The position numbers and the translations under genes are program-made. A stretch of 54,066 nucleotides of DNA from Collinsella sp. WCA1-178-WT-3 (M1) (lineage in GTDB: Bacteria > Actinomycetota > Coriobacteriia > Coriobacteriales > Coriobacteriaceae). Under the pieces are notes generated by a model that saw only the letters and a list, made by a program, of their open reading frames with translations, was not told the DNA's origin and searched no databases. Below, in pieces: positions 39,734-48,427 of the stretch (its first letter is position 1; each line of letters begins with the position of its first letter). The DNA is taken from the NCBI RefSeq assembly GCF_009696325.1, contig NZ_VUME01000013.1, positions 1 through 54,066 of the forward strand. The letters run 5' to 3'.

Positions 39734-39882
39734 ACGTTTTCTCCTCTTGATTAAGCGCAACGTTATGCGCATACCTATGGTGATTATAGTGCCAAATGGC
39801 CAAAATGCTAAGGCGAGGGCCCGAATCACAAGCCCTTCCAAGCCCTTCCAAAACCTTTTCCCATGGGCACTCATATTGTCGA

Positions 39883-39963
39883 TTAAGCCTCGATAAGCCC
39901 CAGGTGAACAAAAGCGTTCCAGATGCCGTCGTCGTCGACGTCGGTGGTCACGTAGTCGGCGGC
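39883..39963 (-). pseudogene. remnant of a Cof-type HAD hydrolase (C-terminal ~25 codons)
   Basis: The frame reads ADYVTTDVDDDGIWNAFVHL then GLIEA and stop, the usual C-terminal signature of HAD-IIB (Cof-like) phosphatases. Nothing else of the gene remains; upstream is the hairpin at 39969-39990 and the GH1 remnant. Probably what is left of a bgl-associated phosphatase. Confidence 0.6.
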
Positions 39964-39968
39964 CGATC

Positions 39969-39990
39969 CGGCGTTCGGAGGAACGCCGGG
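39969..39990 (-). terminator. hairpin after GH1 remnant
   Basis: CCGGCGTTC and GAACGCCGG flank a 4-base loop, directly after the stop codon of the GH1 remnant. Confidence 0.55.
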
Positions 39991-39996
39991 GCTCAA

Positions 39997-40475
<479 letters not shown>

Positions 40476-40552
40476 AATCTGGCAACGGCAGCGAGCGGGC
40501 CGCATTCGGAGCAAGACAACGCCGCAAGTAGAGGACGGACAGCGAGCGACGT

Positions 40553-40639
40553 CCAGGGCGAACAAGTTGGCATGAAAAAGGCGAGGCATTGACCTTCTGG
40601 TCATGCCTCGCCTTTTGAATGACAAATTGTCGCCCTTGG
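40553..40639 (-). repeat. nested long hairpin (family E, copy 3), 3' of pyrE
   Basis: The outer stem is CCAGGGCGA/TCGCCCTTGG, the inner AAGGCGAGGCAT/ATGCCTCGCCTT, the cap GACC-TTCT-GGTC. Paired changes relative to copy 1 include A-T to G-C in both stems. Confidence 0.8.
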
Positions 40640-40657
40640 CAGCGCGCAGCGTCGGCG

Positions 40658-40685
40658 GGTCCGTCGTTCGGCAGAACGGCGGAAC
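40658..40685 (-). terminator. hairpin 3' of pyrE
   Basis: GGTCCGTCGTTC and GAACGGCGGAACC pair across GGCA, equivalent to the hairpin touching hspR. It starts about 30 bp after the pyrE stop codon. Confidence 0.6.
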
Positions 40686-40714
40686 CGATAGGGTTGGTAA
40701 ACCCACGTAACTAC

Positions 40715-41398
40715 CTACTCCTGTGCTCCGTACTGCTCGTAGTAGGCGTCGATGGCGGTCTTAAGTTCGTCATCGATGACGACCTTGCCATCGATCTCGT
40801 GGTTGTAGAGGGTCTCGACGACCTCGGCCATGGAGACGATGCTCGCGACGGGGAAACCGTACTTTGCCTCGATCTCCTTCTGAGCGGTGGTCACGCCACC
40901 CTTGCCGACCTCCATGCGGTTGAGAGACACGATCAGGCCCTTGATTTCGACGTCGGCGGCGGCCTTGACCTTAGGATAGGTCTCGTCGATGGACTTGCCG
41001 CTGGTGGTAACGTCCTCGACCATGACCACGCGGTCGCCGTCCTGGGGCTCATAACCCAGCAGGTTGCCCTTATCGGCACCGTGGTCCTTGGCCTCCTTGC
41101 GGTCGCAGCAGTACTTGACCTCCTTGCCGTACAGCTCGTGGTAGGCAATTGCGGTCACGACGGCCAGCGGAATACCCTTGTAGGCCGGTCCAAACAGCAC
41201 ATCAAAGTCGTCGCCAAAGTTATCGTGGATGGCCTGAGCGTAATACTCGCCCAGCTTCTTGAGCTGATAGCCCGTCACGTAAGCGCCGGCGTTCATAAAA
41301 AACGGAGACTGACGGCCGCTCTTGAGCGTAAAGCTGCCGAACTTAAGAACGTCGGACTCAACCATAAACTTGATGAACTCTTGCTTGTAAGCCTCCAT
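40715..41398 (-). CDS. pyrE: orotate phosphoribosyltransferase (227 aa)
   Basis: Converts orotate and PRPP to orotidine-5'-phosphate in pyrimidine synthesis. The PRPP-binding motif is VVMVEDVTTSGKS (about 122-134), with FTLKSGRQSPFF near the N-terminus and DRKEAKDHG in the flexible catalytic loop. Length is normal. It is not next to other pyr genes. AGGAG precedes the ATG. Confidence 0.95.
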   Translation of the reverse strand: MEAYKQEFIKFMVESDVLKFGSFTLKSGRQSPFFMNAGAYVTGYQLKKLGEYYAQAIHDNFGDDFDVLFGPAYKGIPLAVVTAIAYHELYGKEVKYCCDRKEAKDHGADKGNLLGYEPQDGDRVVMVEDVTTSGKSIDETYPKVKAAADVEIKGLIVSLNRMEVGKGGVTTAQKEIEAKYGFPVASIVSMAEVVETLYNHEIDGKVVIDDELKTAIDAYYEQYGAQE

Positions 41399-41520
41399 GC
41401 GGGCTCCTCTCGTAATCGCGTACGTGCCCTCCAGTTTAGCGCAGGCGAAGCGTCGATGCGGGTGCGCTTTGGAGCCACATCCCCCCCGTTAGAGTAAGGA
41501 ACTGGGCGGCGGCTCATACG

Positions 41521-41668
41521 CTAGTCCTTGGGTGCCCAGGACCAGAAGAAGTTGATAAGGGCCACACGCGAGGCGGTACCGGTCTTTCTGTTGATCGAGG
41601 AAATGTGGCGGTAGAGCGTAGAGCGCGAAAGGAAAAGCGTTGCGGCAATGTCCTGAACGCTCAACTGT
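41521..41668 (-). pseudogene. remnant of a LuxR-type regulator (C-terminal HTH)
   Basis: The frame reads LSVQDIAATLFLSRSTLYRH, then ISSINRKTGTASRVALINFF and a short tail, which is the helix-turn-helix end of a LuxR/NarL regulator. No start codon or upstream domain remains; the frame is cut at a family D palindrome (41669). The rest of 41399-41817 holds only that palindrome and the promoter of the next operon. Confidence 0.75.
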
Positions 41669-41695
41669 ACTCATTTAAGTACGTCCCCAATGAGT
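41669..41695. repeat. family D palindrome, copy 4
   Basis: ACTCATT and AATGAGT flank TAAGTACGTCCCC; both arms changed together relative to other D copies (GTCAT to CTCAT), again conserving pairing. Confidence 0.7.
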
Positions 41696-41817
41696 GGCCG
41701 AAAATGGGCCATGTGTCCCAGTTGTGGAGACTCGTTGAGCCGTCTGGGTATCGTGAAAGATCGCGCGCTCACCCATCATCAAAAGTGACACACGCTACCT
41801 GTTGATGGGAGGCAGCC

Positions 41818-42555
41818 ATGGGCTTCTTTGACAAGATGTTCGAGAAGAAAGAGTGCGCGATTTGCGGTACCGAACTGGGGATTTTGGGAAAGACCAAAAT
41901 CAACGAAGGCTACCTGTGCAAAGAGTGCGCAGGCAAGCTCTCCCCCTTCTTTAGTGGTTGGCGCTCCAGCACCGCGGACGATATCCGCGAGCAACTCGCC
42001 TACCGCGAGGCCAACGCCGAGCGCCTGGCCTCGTTCAACCCCACGCGCACGCTCTCTGCCGGGCGCACCAACATCATGCTCGATGAGGACGCGGGCCTGC
42101 TGATCATCACTTCGCAGAGCCGCTGGCGCGACGCCAATCCCGACATCATCGAGTTCTCACAGGTACTCGGCTGCGATATGGATATCGACGAGCATCGCAC
42201 CGAGATCTATCGCGAGACCAAGGACGGCGAGCGCGAGAGCTACAACCCGCCGCGCTACGACCTGGATTACGACTTTAACCTGACCATTCACGTCAACACG
42301 CCGTACTTTACCGAGATCAACCTGCGCGTGAACGACTCCACCATCGATCAGCGCGGGTCCATCGAGTACCGCGAGGCCAAGCGCCAGGCAACCGAGGTCC
42401 GCGATGCACTGGTGCAGCTTCGTCAGGAAACGCGCGACAGCGTCGTAGCCGCCAAGGCCCCCAAGACCGCGGTCACCTGCCCCTTCTGCGGTGCAACCAC
42501 CATTCCCGATGCCAGCGGGCGCTGCGAATACTGCGGCGGCGCCATCGGCGCATAG
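41818..42555 (+). CDS. zinc-ribbon protein with DUF4428-like N-terminus (245 aa)
   Basis: An N-terminal treble-clef-like motif (CAICGTEL..YLCKECAGKL, residues 13-40) matches DUF4428. A central beta-rich region (about 75-190) resembles a lipid or membrane-associated sensor domain, and a C-terminal zinc ribbon (CPFCG..CEYCGG) ends it. There is no membrane segment. First gene of a three- to four-gene operon whose other members also carry zinc ribbons. GGGAGG precedes the ATG. Function unknown; the set resembles Bacillus ydjGHI, linked to membrane stress. Confidence 0.8.
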   Translation: MGFFDKMFEKKECAICGTELGILGKTKINEGYLCKECAGKLSPFFSGWRSSTADDIREQLAYREANAERLASFNPTRTLSAGRTNIMLDEDAGLLIITSQSRWRDANPDIIEFSQVLGCDMDIDEHRTEIYRETKDGERESYNPPRYDLDYDFNLTIHVNTPYFTEINLRVNDSTIDQRGSIEYREAKRQATEVRDALVQLRQETRDSVVAAKAPKTAVTCPFCGATTIPDASGRCEYCGGAIGA

Positions 42556-42579
42556 CCTCCGGCACGGAAAGGACCGATC

Positions 42580-43902
42580 ATGGCCTTCGAGAGCGTCAAC
42601 TATCAGTGCCCTGCGTGTGGCGGCCCCCTTCACTTTGCCAGTGCCGAACAAAAGCTTGTCTGCGACTACTGCGATTCGCGTTTTGAAGTCGAAGAAGTCG
42701 AGGCCCTCTATCGCGAGCGCCAGGACAAGGCAGATGCCAAAGCCGATGCCGCAGCCGCGGCCCCCAAACCTGCTGTCGACGATGCCGTGCAGGAGCTGGC
42801 CCAAAACGCCGGCTACATCTGCTCGTCGTGCGGCGCCGAGCTGGTCTCGGACGGCACCGTCGCCGTTACCACCTGCCCATACTGCGGCAACTCCGCCGTG
42901 GCGCCTGGCCAGCTCTCGGGCGACTTCTCACCCGACCTGGTGATTCCGTTTAAGCTCGGGCGCGATGATGTTATGGCAGCACTCAAAGAGCACTACAAGG
43001 GCAAAATCCTGCTGCCCAAGAGCTTTGTCACCGGCAACCACATCGACGAGGTCCAAGGCGTTTACGTGCCGTTTTGGCTCTACGGCGCCCGCGTGGATGG
43101 CGAAGTGTACTTTGATGCGACCAACGAGACCGTGACCGAGGAATCCGACCGCACCGTCACGACCACCGACCACTACGACGCCTACCGTAAGGGCAAAATC
43201 TCGTTTGAGCGCGTGCCCGTCGACGGATCGTCCAAGATGCCCGACGGCCATATGGATGCCATCGAGCCGTTTGACTACGACGCGCTGCGCCCGTTCTCGG
43301 TCGCGTATATGCCCGGCTACATCGCCAACCGCTACGATGAGGATTGCGAGACCTGCAAGGCGCGCGCCGAGCGTCGTATGGAAGAAAGTACGATTTCGGC
43401 CCTGCGCGAGACCGTCGTCGACGAATATGACGATGCCACGGTCGAAAGCAAGCAGCTCGACTACACCTGGGAAGACAGCAACTACGCTCTGTTCCCCGTG
43501 TGGATGCTTTCCACCTCGTGGAACGGCAAGAGCTACCTGTTTGCCATGAACGGCCAAACCGGCCGCATGGTCGGCGAGCTTCCCTGCTCCAAGCCCAAGC
43601 TCGCCATCGCCTCGGTGCTGTTCTTTGTGATCGGGTTTGTCCTCTCCCAGATTCTCTTTATGGGCGAGAACGCCTTCAATCCGGACTACCTCACCTTTGA
43701 TATCGAGGGCATCCTCATCAACATCGTCGCACCGCTGATTATCGTAATCATCGCAGACGTGCTGCTGATAGGCCAGCTCAAGACGGCCAACGAGGCCACC
43801 CACGCCGATTGCTACTGCGGCGAGCTCGACTTGACCGAGAAGCACGACACCTTCAGCCACACCGAGACCACCGTTGTCATGAAGGACAACAAGGACGATT
43901 AG
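42580..43902 (+). CDS. membrane protein with paired zinc ribbons, YdjG-like (440 aa)
   Basis: Two zinc ribbons lie in the N-terminus (YQCPACGG..CDYCDSRF, residues 9-33, and CSSCG..CPYCGN, about 82-107). A long beta-rich middle (FWLYGARVDGEVYFDA) follows, then two membrane helices near 340-360 and 377-398 and an acidic cytosolic tail. The plan matches the TFIIB-like zinc-ribbon membrane proteins of the YdjG group. It follows the first gene by 24 bp with a ribosome site and precedes the SPFH gene by 48 bp, so all three are probably co-expressed and act together at the membrane. Confidence 0.8.
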   Translation: MAFESVNYQCPACGGPLHFASAEQKLVCDYCDSRFEVEEVEALYRERQDKADAKADAAAAAPKPAVDDAVQELAQNAGYICSSCGAELVSDGTVAVTTCPYCGNSAVAPGQLSGDFSPDLVIPFKLGRDDVMAALKEHYKGKILLPKSFVTGNHIDEVQGVYVPFWLYGARVDGEVYFDATNETVTEESDRTVTTTDHYDAYRKGKISFERVPVDGSSKMPDGHMDAIEPFDYDALRPFSVAYMPGYIANRYDEDCETCKARAERRMEESTISALRETVVDEYDDATVESKQLDYTWEDSNYALFPVWMLSTSWNGKSYLFAMNGQTGRMVGELPCSKPKLAIASVLFFVIGFVLSQILFMGENAFNPDYLTFDIEGILINIVAPLIIVIIADVLLIGQLKTANEATHADCYCGELDLTEKHDTFSHTETTVVMKDNKDD

Positions 43903-43950
43903 CCATTCTGACCAATACCACCCGGCCTTTGACGAGAAAGGAAGATCACC

Positions 43951-45192
43951 ATGGGACTCTTGAAAGCTGGATTGGGTGCTGCCGGCGGCGTCATGGCCGA
44001 CCAGTGGAAGGAATATATCTATTGCGAATCGATGCCCGCCGACGTCTTGGCCTGCAAGGGCAGCAAGCGCACCGGCGGCCGCAGCTCCAACACGCGCGGC
44101 GAGGACAACGTCATCTCCAACGGCTCCGTCATCGCCGTCAACGACGGCCAGGGCATGCTCGTGGTGCAAAACGGCAAGATCATCGAGGTCGCGCTGGAGC
44201 CCGGCGAGTTTGTCTTTGACACCGGCAGCGAGCCGAGCGTCTTTAGCGGCAACCTGGGCGACTCCATCAAGGAGACGTTCGCCAATATCGGCAGCCGTTT
44301 TACCTTTGGCGGCGACGCGGGCAAAGACCAGCGCGTCTACTTCATCAACACCAAGGAGATCATCGGCAACAAGTACGGCACCGCCTCGCCTGTGCCCTTC
44401 CGCGTGGTCGATAACAACATTGGCCTGGATGTCGACATCTCCGTTCGCTGCAACGGCGAGTATTCGTACCGCATCACCAACCCGCTGCTGTTCTACACCA
44501 ACGTGTGCGGCAACGTGACCGATAGCTACACGCGCGATAAGATCGATAGCCAGCTTAAGTCCGAGCTGCTCACCGCTCTGCAACCCGCCTTTGCCAAGAT
44601 CTCGGAGATGGGCATCCGCTACAGCGCTATCCCCGGCCACACCACCGAGCTCGCCCGTGCGCTCAACGAGGTTCTCTCCGCCGACTGGCGTGACCTGCGC
44701 GGCGTCGAGATCGTGAGCTTTGGCGTCAACTCCATCGCCGCCTCGCAAGAAGACGAGCAGATGATCAAGGACCTGCAGAAGGCCGCGGTCATGCGCGATC
44801 CCACCATGGCAGCCGCCAACATCGCCAGCGCCCAGAGCGATGCGATGCGCGCGGCAGCCGCCAACCCCAACGGCGCGATGGCCGGCTTTATGGGCATGGG
44901 TATGGCGGGCGGCATGGGCGGCATGAACGCCAGCCAGCTGTTCGCCGCCGGCCAGGCACAGCAGCAGGCTGCCCCACAGCCGGCTCCGACACCCGCCCCC
45001 GCGCCGGCTCCTGCCGCTACCCCCGCGGCCGGCACATGGACCTGCAGTTGCGGTGCCACCAACACCGGCAAGTTCTGCCCCGAGTGCGGCAGTCCCGCAC
45101 CCGCCCCGGCACCGGCCAAGTGGTTCTGCCCCAACTGCGGTAGCGAAAATGGCGGCAAGTTCTGCAGCAACTGCGGAACGCCTAGGCCCTAA
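43951..45192 (+). CDS. SPFH-domain protein with double zinc ribbon, YdjI-like (413 aa)
   Basis: An SPFH/band-7-like core (about 40-290; older name virion core protein-like) is followed by a Gly/Met-rich segment (MGMGMAGGMGGM), an Ala/Pro linker and two C-terminal zinc ribbons (CSCG..CPEC and CPNCG..CSNCG, about 364-411). Such proteins recruit partners to the membrane; B. subtilis YdjI is co-encoded with PspA. No PspA gene is present here. AAAGGAAG precedes the ATG. Confidence 0.85.
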   Translation: MGLLKAGLGAAGGVMADQWKEYIYCESMPADVLACKGSKRTGGRSSNTRGEDNVISNGSVIAVNDGQGMLVVQNGKIIEVALEPGEFVFDTGSEPSVFSGNLGDSIKETFANIGSRFTFGGDAGKDQRVYFINTKEIIGNKYGTASPVPFRVVDNNIGLDVDISVRCNGEYSYRITNPLLFYTNVCGNVTDSYTRDKIDSQLKSELLTALQPAFAKISEMGIRYSAIPGHTTELARALNEVLSADWRDLRGVEIVSFGVNSIAASQEDEQMIKDLQKAAVMRDPTMAAANIASAQSDAMRAAAANPNGAMAGFMGMGMAGGMGGMNASQLFAAGQAQQQAAPQPAPTPAPAPAPAATPAAGTWTCSCGATNTGKFCPECGSPAPAPAPAKWFCPNCGSENGGKFCSNCGTPRP

Positions 45193-45272
45193 CCCCTCTA
45201 TCTGGTAATTGGCGGGGGGTCCGCCACCCCCGCATTTGCTTCTATGGGTTTCGTTCGATAAAGGAGGACACC

Positions 45273-46115
45273 ATGAAGACAACGTTCAAAAAGTCCGTAC
45301 TCGCATTCCTGACATGCGTCCTGGCGCTCGCCTTTGCCCTGACGGGCTGCAGCAGCGGCGGCAAGGACCCCAAGGCCAACTTCGTCGGCACCTGGGAACT
45401 CTCGGGTGGAACCCTGGAGGGCGAAGAGCTCACCGATGAGTACATGGATATGCTCAAGGAGTGGGGCCTCAACTGTATCCTGATCCTCGACGAAGACGGC
45501 ACGGGCGTCCTCGACATGTTCCTTGAGGTCGCCGACCTGAAATGGGAGGCCAAGGACGCCACCACTGCAACCATCACCGCCGACGGCGATTCGCAGGACA
45601 TGAAACTCAAGGACGGCAAGCTCGTCCTCGAGGTGGAAGGCGACAAGCTTATCTTTACGAAGTCCGACAAGGATCTGTCCGGTACGGTAAAAAAGGATCG
45701 CGAGGCGGCCGAGAAGGAAGAGGAGATCGATGAGGCCGTCGAAGACGACGATGTCCAGAGCGTCGAAATCTCCCCCGCGGTCACCGTCGCCGATGACGAT
45801 CTGTGCACCATCACCATCACCGAGAAGTTCAAGGACGAATGGGGCGACATCGGCTTTGTCGTCAACATCACCAACAAGAGCGACAAGGACCTGACCTTCT
45901 ACGCTCCCTCCGGCAAGACCAACGTCAACGGCACCATGAAGGAACCCTGGTTCTCGGCTAACCTGATGCCCGGCACCAACGCCACCGAGGAATTCACGTT
46001 CTCGAGCGGCGAGCTTGACAGCCTTGACGACTTGGTCAACACGACCATCGGCATCGACGCCTACCTGACCGATTCCTACGAGGACGTCGCCTCCTACACC
46101 GCAACCATCGCGTAG
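45273..46115 (+). CDS. putative lipoprotein (280 aa)
   Basis: A lipobox (ALTGCSS, residues 23-29) predicts lipid anchoring. The mature N-terminal part (NFVGTWELSGG..) looks like a lipocalin-like or DUF-type beta domain. An acidic linker (EKEEEIDEAVEDDD) leads to a C-terminal beta-sandwich (about 185-280) resembling secreted Ig-like or DUF5067 domains. AAAGGAGG precedes the ATG. It lies 80 bp after the SPFH gene and may share its transcript; a strong terminator follows. Confidence 0.8.
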   Translation: MKTTFKKSVLAFLTCVLALAFALTGCSSGGKDPKANFVGTWELSGGTLEGEELTDEYMDMLKEWGLNCILILDEDGTGVLDMFLEVADLKWEAKDATTATITADGDSQDMKLKDGKLVLEVEGDKLIFTKSDKDLSGTVKKDREAAEKEEEIDEAVEDDDVQSVEISPAVTVADDDLCTITITEKFKDEWGDIGFVVNITNKSDKDLTFYAPSGKTNVNGTMKEPWFSANLMPGTNATEEFTFSSGELDSLDDLVNTTIGIDAYLTDSYEDVASYTATIA

Positions 46116-46168
46116 CGGCACGTAACATCAGCCGCGGATTGGCGGACACATCCGCGCACTTGCCAGGC

Positions 46169-46206
46169 GGGGCCGCAGGAGTTGATCCTGCGGCCCCGTC
46201 GTTTTT
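46169..46206 (+). terminator. terminator after the lipoprotein gene
   Basis: GGGGCCGCAGGA-GTTGA-TCCTGCGGCCCC followed by GTCGTTTTT. Confidence 0.92.
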
Positions 46207-46232
46207 ATGCCGACAGCACAGCCGCACAAGCA

Positions 46233-46271
46233 GGCCGCCCGACGTTTTCTGATGCAAAACGGCGGGCGGCC
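46233..46271 (-). terminator. hairpin after the LuxR response regulator
   Basis: GGCCGCCCG..GTTTT and AAAAC..CGGGCGGCC pair on the minus strand, 37 bp past the regulator stop. The T-stretch is poor. Confidence 0.55.
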
Positions 46272-46307
46272 TATCTTTACGGCGCCGGAACACGGCGGGC
46301 GCGTCGA

Positions 46308-46931
46308 TTACGGGCGCTCCATGTTGGGAACGATGCTGCCCTCCGTTACCGCGCGCACGGCCAGGCGCATGATGTTGTCGTAGCCGGTCTTGCTCAGAAT
46401 CTCCGAGATGCGGCGCTTGATGGTACCCTCACTCATAAACAGCTCGGCCGCGATCTCGCGGCGGCTTTTGCCCTCGCAGGCAAGGCGCAAAATCGACAGC
46501 TCGACATCGTCGAGTGCCGCCGTACCCGAAAAAATGCTCTCGGGCGGCTTGGGAAACGTGCAGTAGCCAGCCAGCGTGGAGCGCATCACGGCGAACAGCT
46601 CGTCGATACCGACGTTCTTGTACACAAAGCTATCGACGCCCGCCTCGCGAGCCTGGTCGACAAAGGTGATCTCGGGCATGCCTGTCATGATGATGACGCG
46701 GCACTCGGGCAGCTGCTCCTTGATGCGCGCCGCCGCCACGATGCCGTTTGAATCGTGTTCGGTGCACACGTCCATCAGTATCATGTCCGGGCGCTCCCTG
46801 AGCGCGATACCCAAGGCCTCGGAGGCATCGGCGATCGCGGCGACGACGGTCATATCGGGCTGGTCGCCAACGGAGCGCGCCAGGCTTTCGCGCAGAATGG
46901 CCTGATCTTCGACAATTAACACGCGGATCAT
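46308..46931 (-). CDS. NarL/LuxR-type response regulator (207 aa)
   Basis: A receiver domain with phosphoacceptor Asp54 (MILMDV) and acidic pocket VEDQ is followed by a LuxR helix-turn-helix (about 145-200, ELSILRLACEGKSRREIAAE). Its ATG overlaps the stop of the sensor kinase (ATGA). Last gene of a three-gene signalling operon; targets are unknown. Confidence 0.94.
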   Translation of the reverse strand: MIRVLIVEDQAILRESLARSVGDQPDMTVVAAIADASEALGIALRERPDMILMDVCTEHDSNGIVAAARIKEQLPECRVIIMTGMPEITFVDQAREAGVDSFVYKNVGIDELFAVMRSTLAGYCTFPKPPESIFSGTAALDDVELSILRLACEGKSRREIAAELFMSEGTIKRRISEILSKTGYDNIMRLAVRAVTEGSIVPNMERP

Positions 46932-48427
46932 GAACTTCTCCTTTGGACCGTGGCGTTGGGGCTCAGCGGGATGGACACCGCAAGCGTAAAGGGCTGGGCG
47001 GCGTGGACTTCCAGGCCGCCGCCCAAATCTTGCGCGACATGCCTCATACCTGGGATACCCGTTCCCTCGCGATACGATACGGGGGCCGGGGACCCGTCGT
47101 TAGAAATCGTCATGTGCGCGACGGCGCTAGCATTCGTCCCCTCCTGCCACAGGAGCACGTGGACCCGATGCGCCTGCGCATGCCTGGTGGCATTGGTCGA
47201 GGCCTCGCGGATAATCTGCAAAAATGCGGCGGCGACACGCGCGTCCTCAGGCAGCGCACCCTCAACATCGATCTGCACACTCACCAAGCCAAAGGCGTGG
47301 ACGATATCGCTCAGCTGCTCTGCAGGCTCGCTGGCACCGCCACTGCGCAAATCGGCGGCGATTGAGCGCAGCAACGGGTCAATCTGCTCGAGCGACTCAT
47401 CATCCAGACGTCCCTCCTCCAAATAGCGATGAAGAATGGACAGGCGCTGGCCGATCACATCGTGCACGCGGGCACGCATACGTAGGTAGGCCGCATTTTC
47501 GGCAACCTTTTTGACTTCTTCGATCTGGGCCTGGAGCTCTTGGCCAGCACGCTCAAGCAGGTGGTTGGCTTGCGCCAGACGGTCGTAGGCGTGTGCGTAT
47601 TCCGTCACGTCCAGGCCGACGACGCGCTCGAACGGACGGCTCGAGACCGTAACGGCGTCACGCACGAACAGACGAATCTCGGAAGGAGAGATCTCGACCA
47701 CGGCGCGATCCCTACCAAAGCGATCAAGGTCGATATGGGCGCGATTGGCGCTGCTTTCGGGCATTTGCATGCTCAGTTTGCGCAGGTCGTTCCATGTGCT
47801 GCTCATGTCGCCCAGGTCGGTGGGCATATGGAGCTCTACGAGGTTTTTGCGCATGCAGTGGTTCATGAGCAGCGGACGGCCCCTCGGGTCTAGATACAGG
47901 ATGCCCACGGGAATCACGTTGATGGTCTCGATCGTCGAGAACATGGTGATATCCTCTTGGCGGTTACGGACGTCCATCAAGAGCGCCGCGATGGAACGGA
48001 ACAGGAAGAACGCTCCCTCTGCGATAAGGACAACGGTCCACGCCGAGCCCATGGCAAAAACCACCGGTGGTGTAACGGCGACAACAAGCAACAGCTCGAC
48101 CAGCATGACGGGACGACGATAGTGCACCATAAGTACCACGCCATAGGCAAAGATTGCGGCATTGAGCCACAACGCTCCGCCCATTGCCCTGGCGCAAACG
48201 TCAAGCGGCGCCACCAGATACGAGCCAGACGACGTGAACAAGATGAGCGCCGAAATCATCAGGTGAAGCACAAGACTCGCCTCGTAGGCGCAAATCACCT
48301 TACGGTTATAGGACGAGCGGCGCGATGCGATGAGCGGGACGTGAATCGTCTGCAGACACGCAGCCAGGGCAAAGACAACATCGAGCGCAACGATTTGGGG
48401 AAGTATGAGCGAAATCTGCATCGTCAC
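46928..48427 (-). CDS. sensor histidine kinase, HisKA_3/NarX-like (499 aa)
   Basis: Six hydrophobic segments in residues 1-165 are followed by a PAS-like region (about 180-290), a HisKA_3 phosphoacceptor (RARVHDVIGQRLSILH, His near 320) and a HATPase_c domain (EASTNATRHA, NDGS, GTGIPGMRH). This class pairs with LuxR regulators. A GTG start overlaps the upstream TGA (GTGA); an ATG two codons later is also possible. Co-translated with the genes on both sides. Confidence 0.92.
   Translation of the reverse strand: MTMQISLILPQIVALDVVFALAACLQTIHVPLIASRRSSYNRKVICAYEASLVLHLMISALILFTSSGSYLVAPLDVCARAMGGALWLNAAIFAYGVVLMVHYRRPVMLVELLLVVAVTPPVVFAMGSAWTVVLIAEGAFFLFRSIAALLMDVRNRQEDITMFSTIETINVIPVGILYLDPRGRPLLMNHCMRKNLVELHMPTDLGDMSSTWNDLRKLSMQMPESSANRAHIDLDRFGRDRAVVEISPSEIRLFVRDAVTVSSRPFERVVGLDVTEYAHAYDRLAQANHLLERAGQELQAQIEEVKKVAENAAYLRMRARVHDVIGQRLSILHRYLEEGRLDDESLEQIDPLLRSIAADLRSGGASEPAEQLSDIVHAFGLVSVQIDVEGALPEDARVAAAFLQIIREASTNATRHAQAHRVHVLLWQEGTNASAVAHMTISNDGSPAPVSYREGTGIPGMRHVAQDLGGGLEVHAAQPFTLAVSIPLSPNATVQRRSS

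Noticed and set aside
42928-45282. 784-codon minus-strand open frame opposite the zinc-ribbon/SPFH genes
   Set aside because: Antisense shadow; all three plus-strand genes have start sites, zinc motifs and family similarity.
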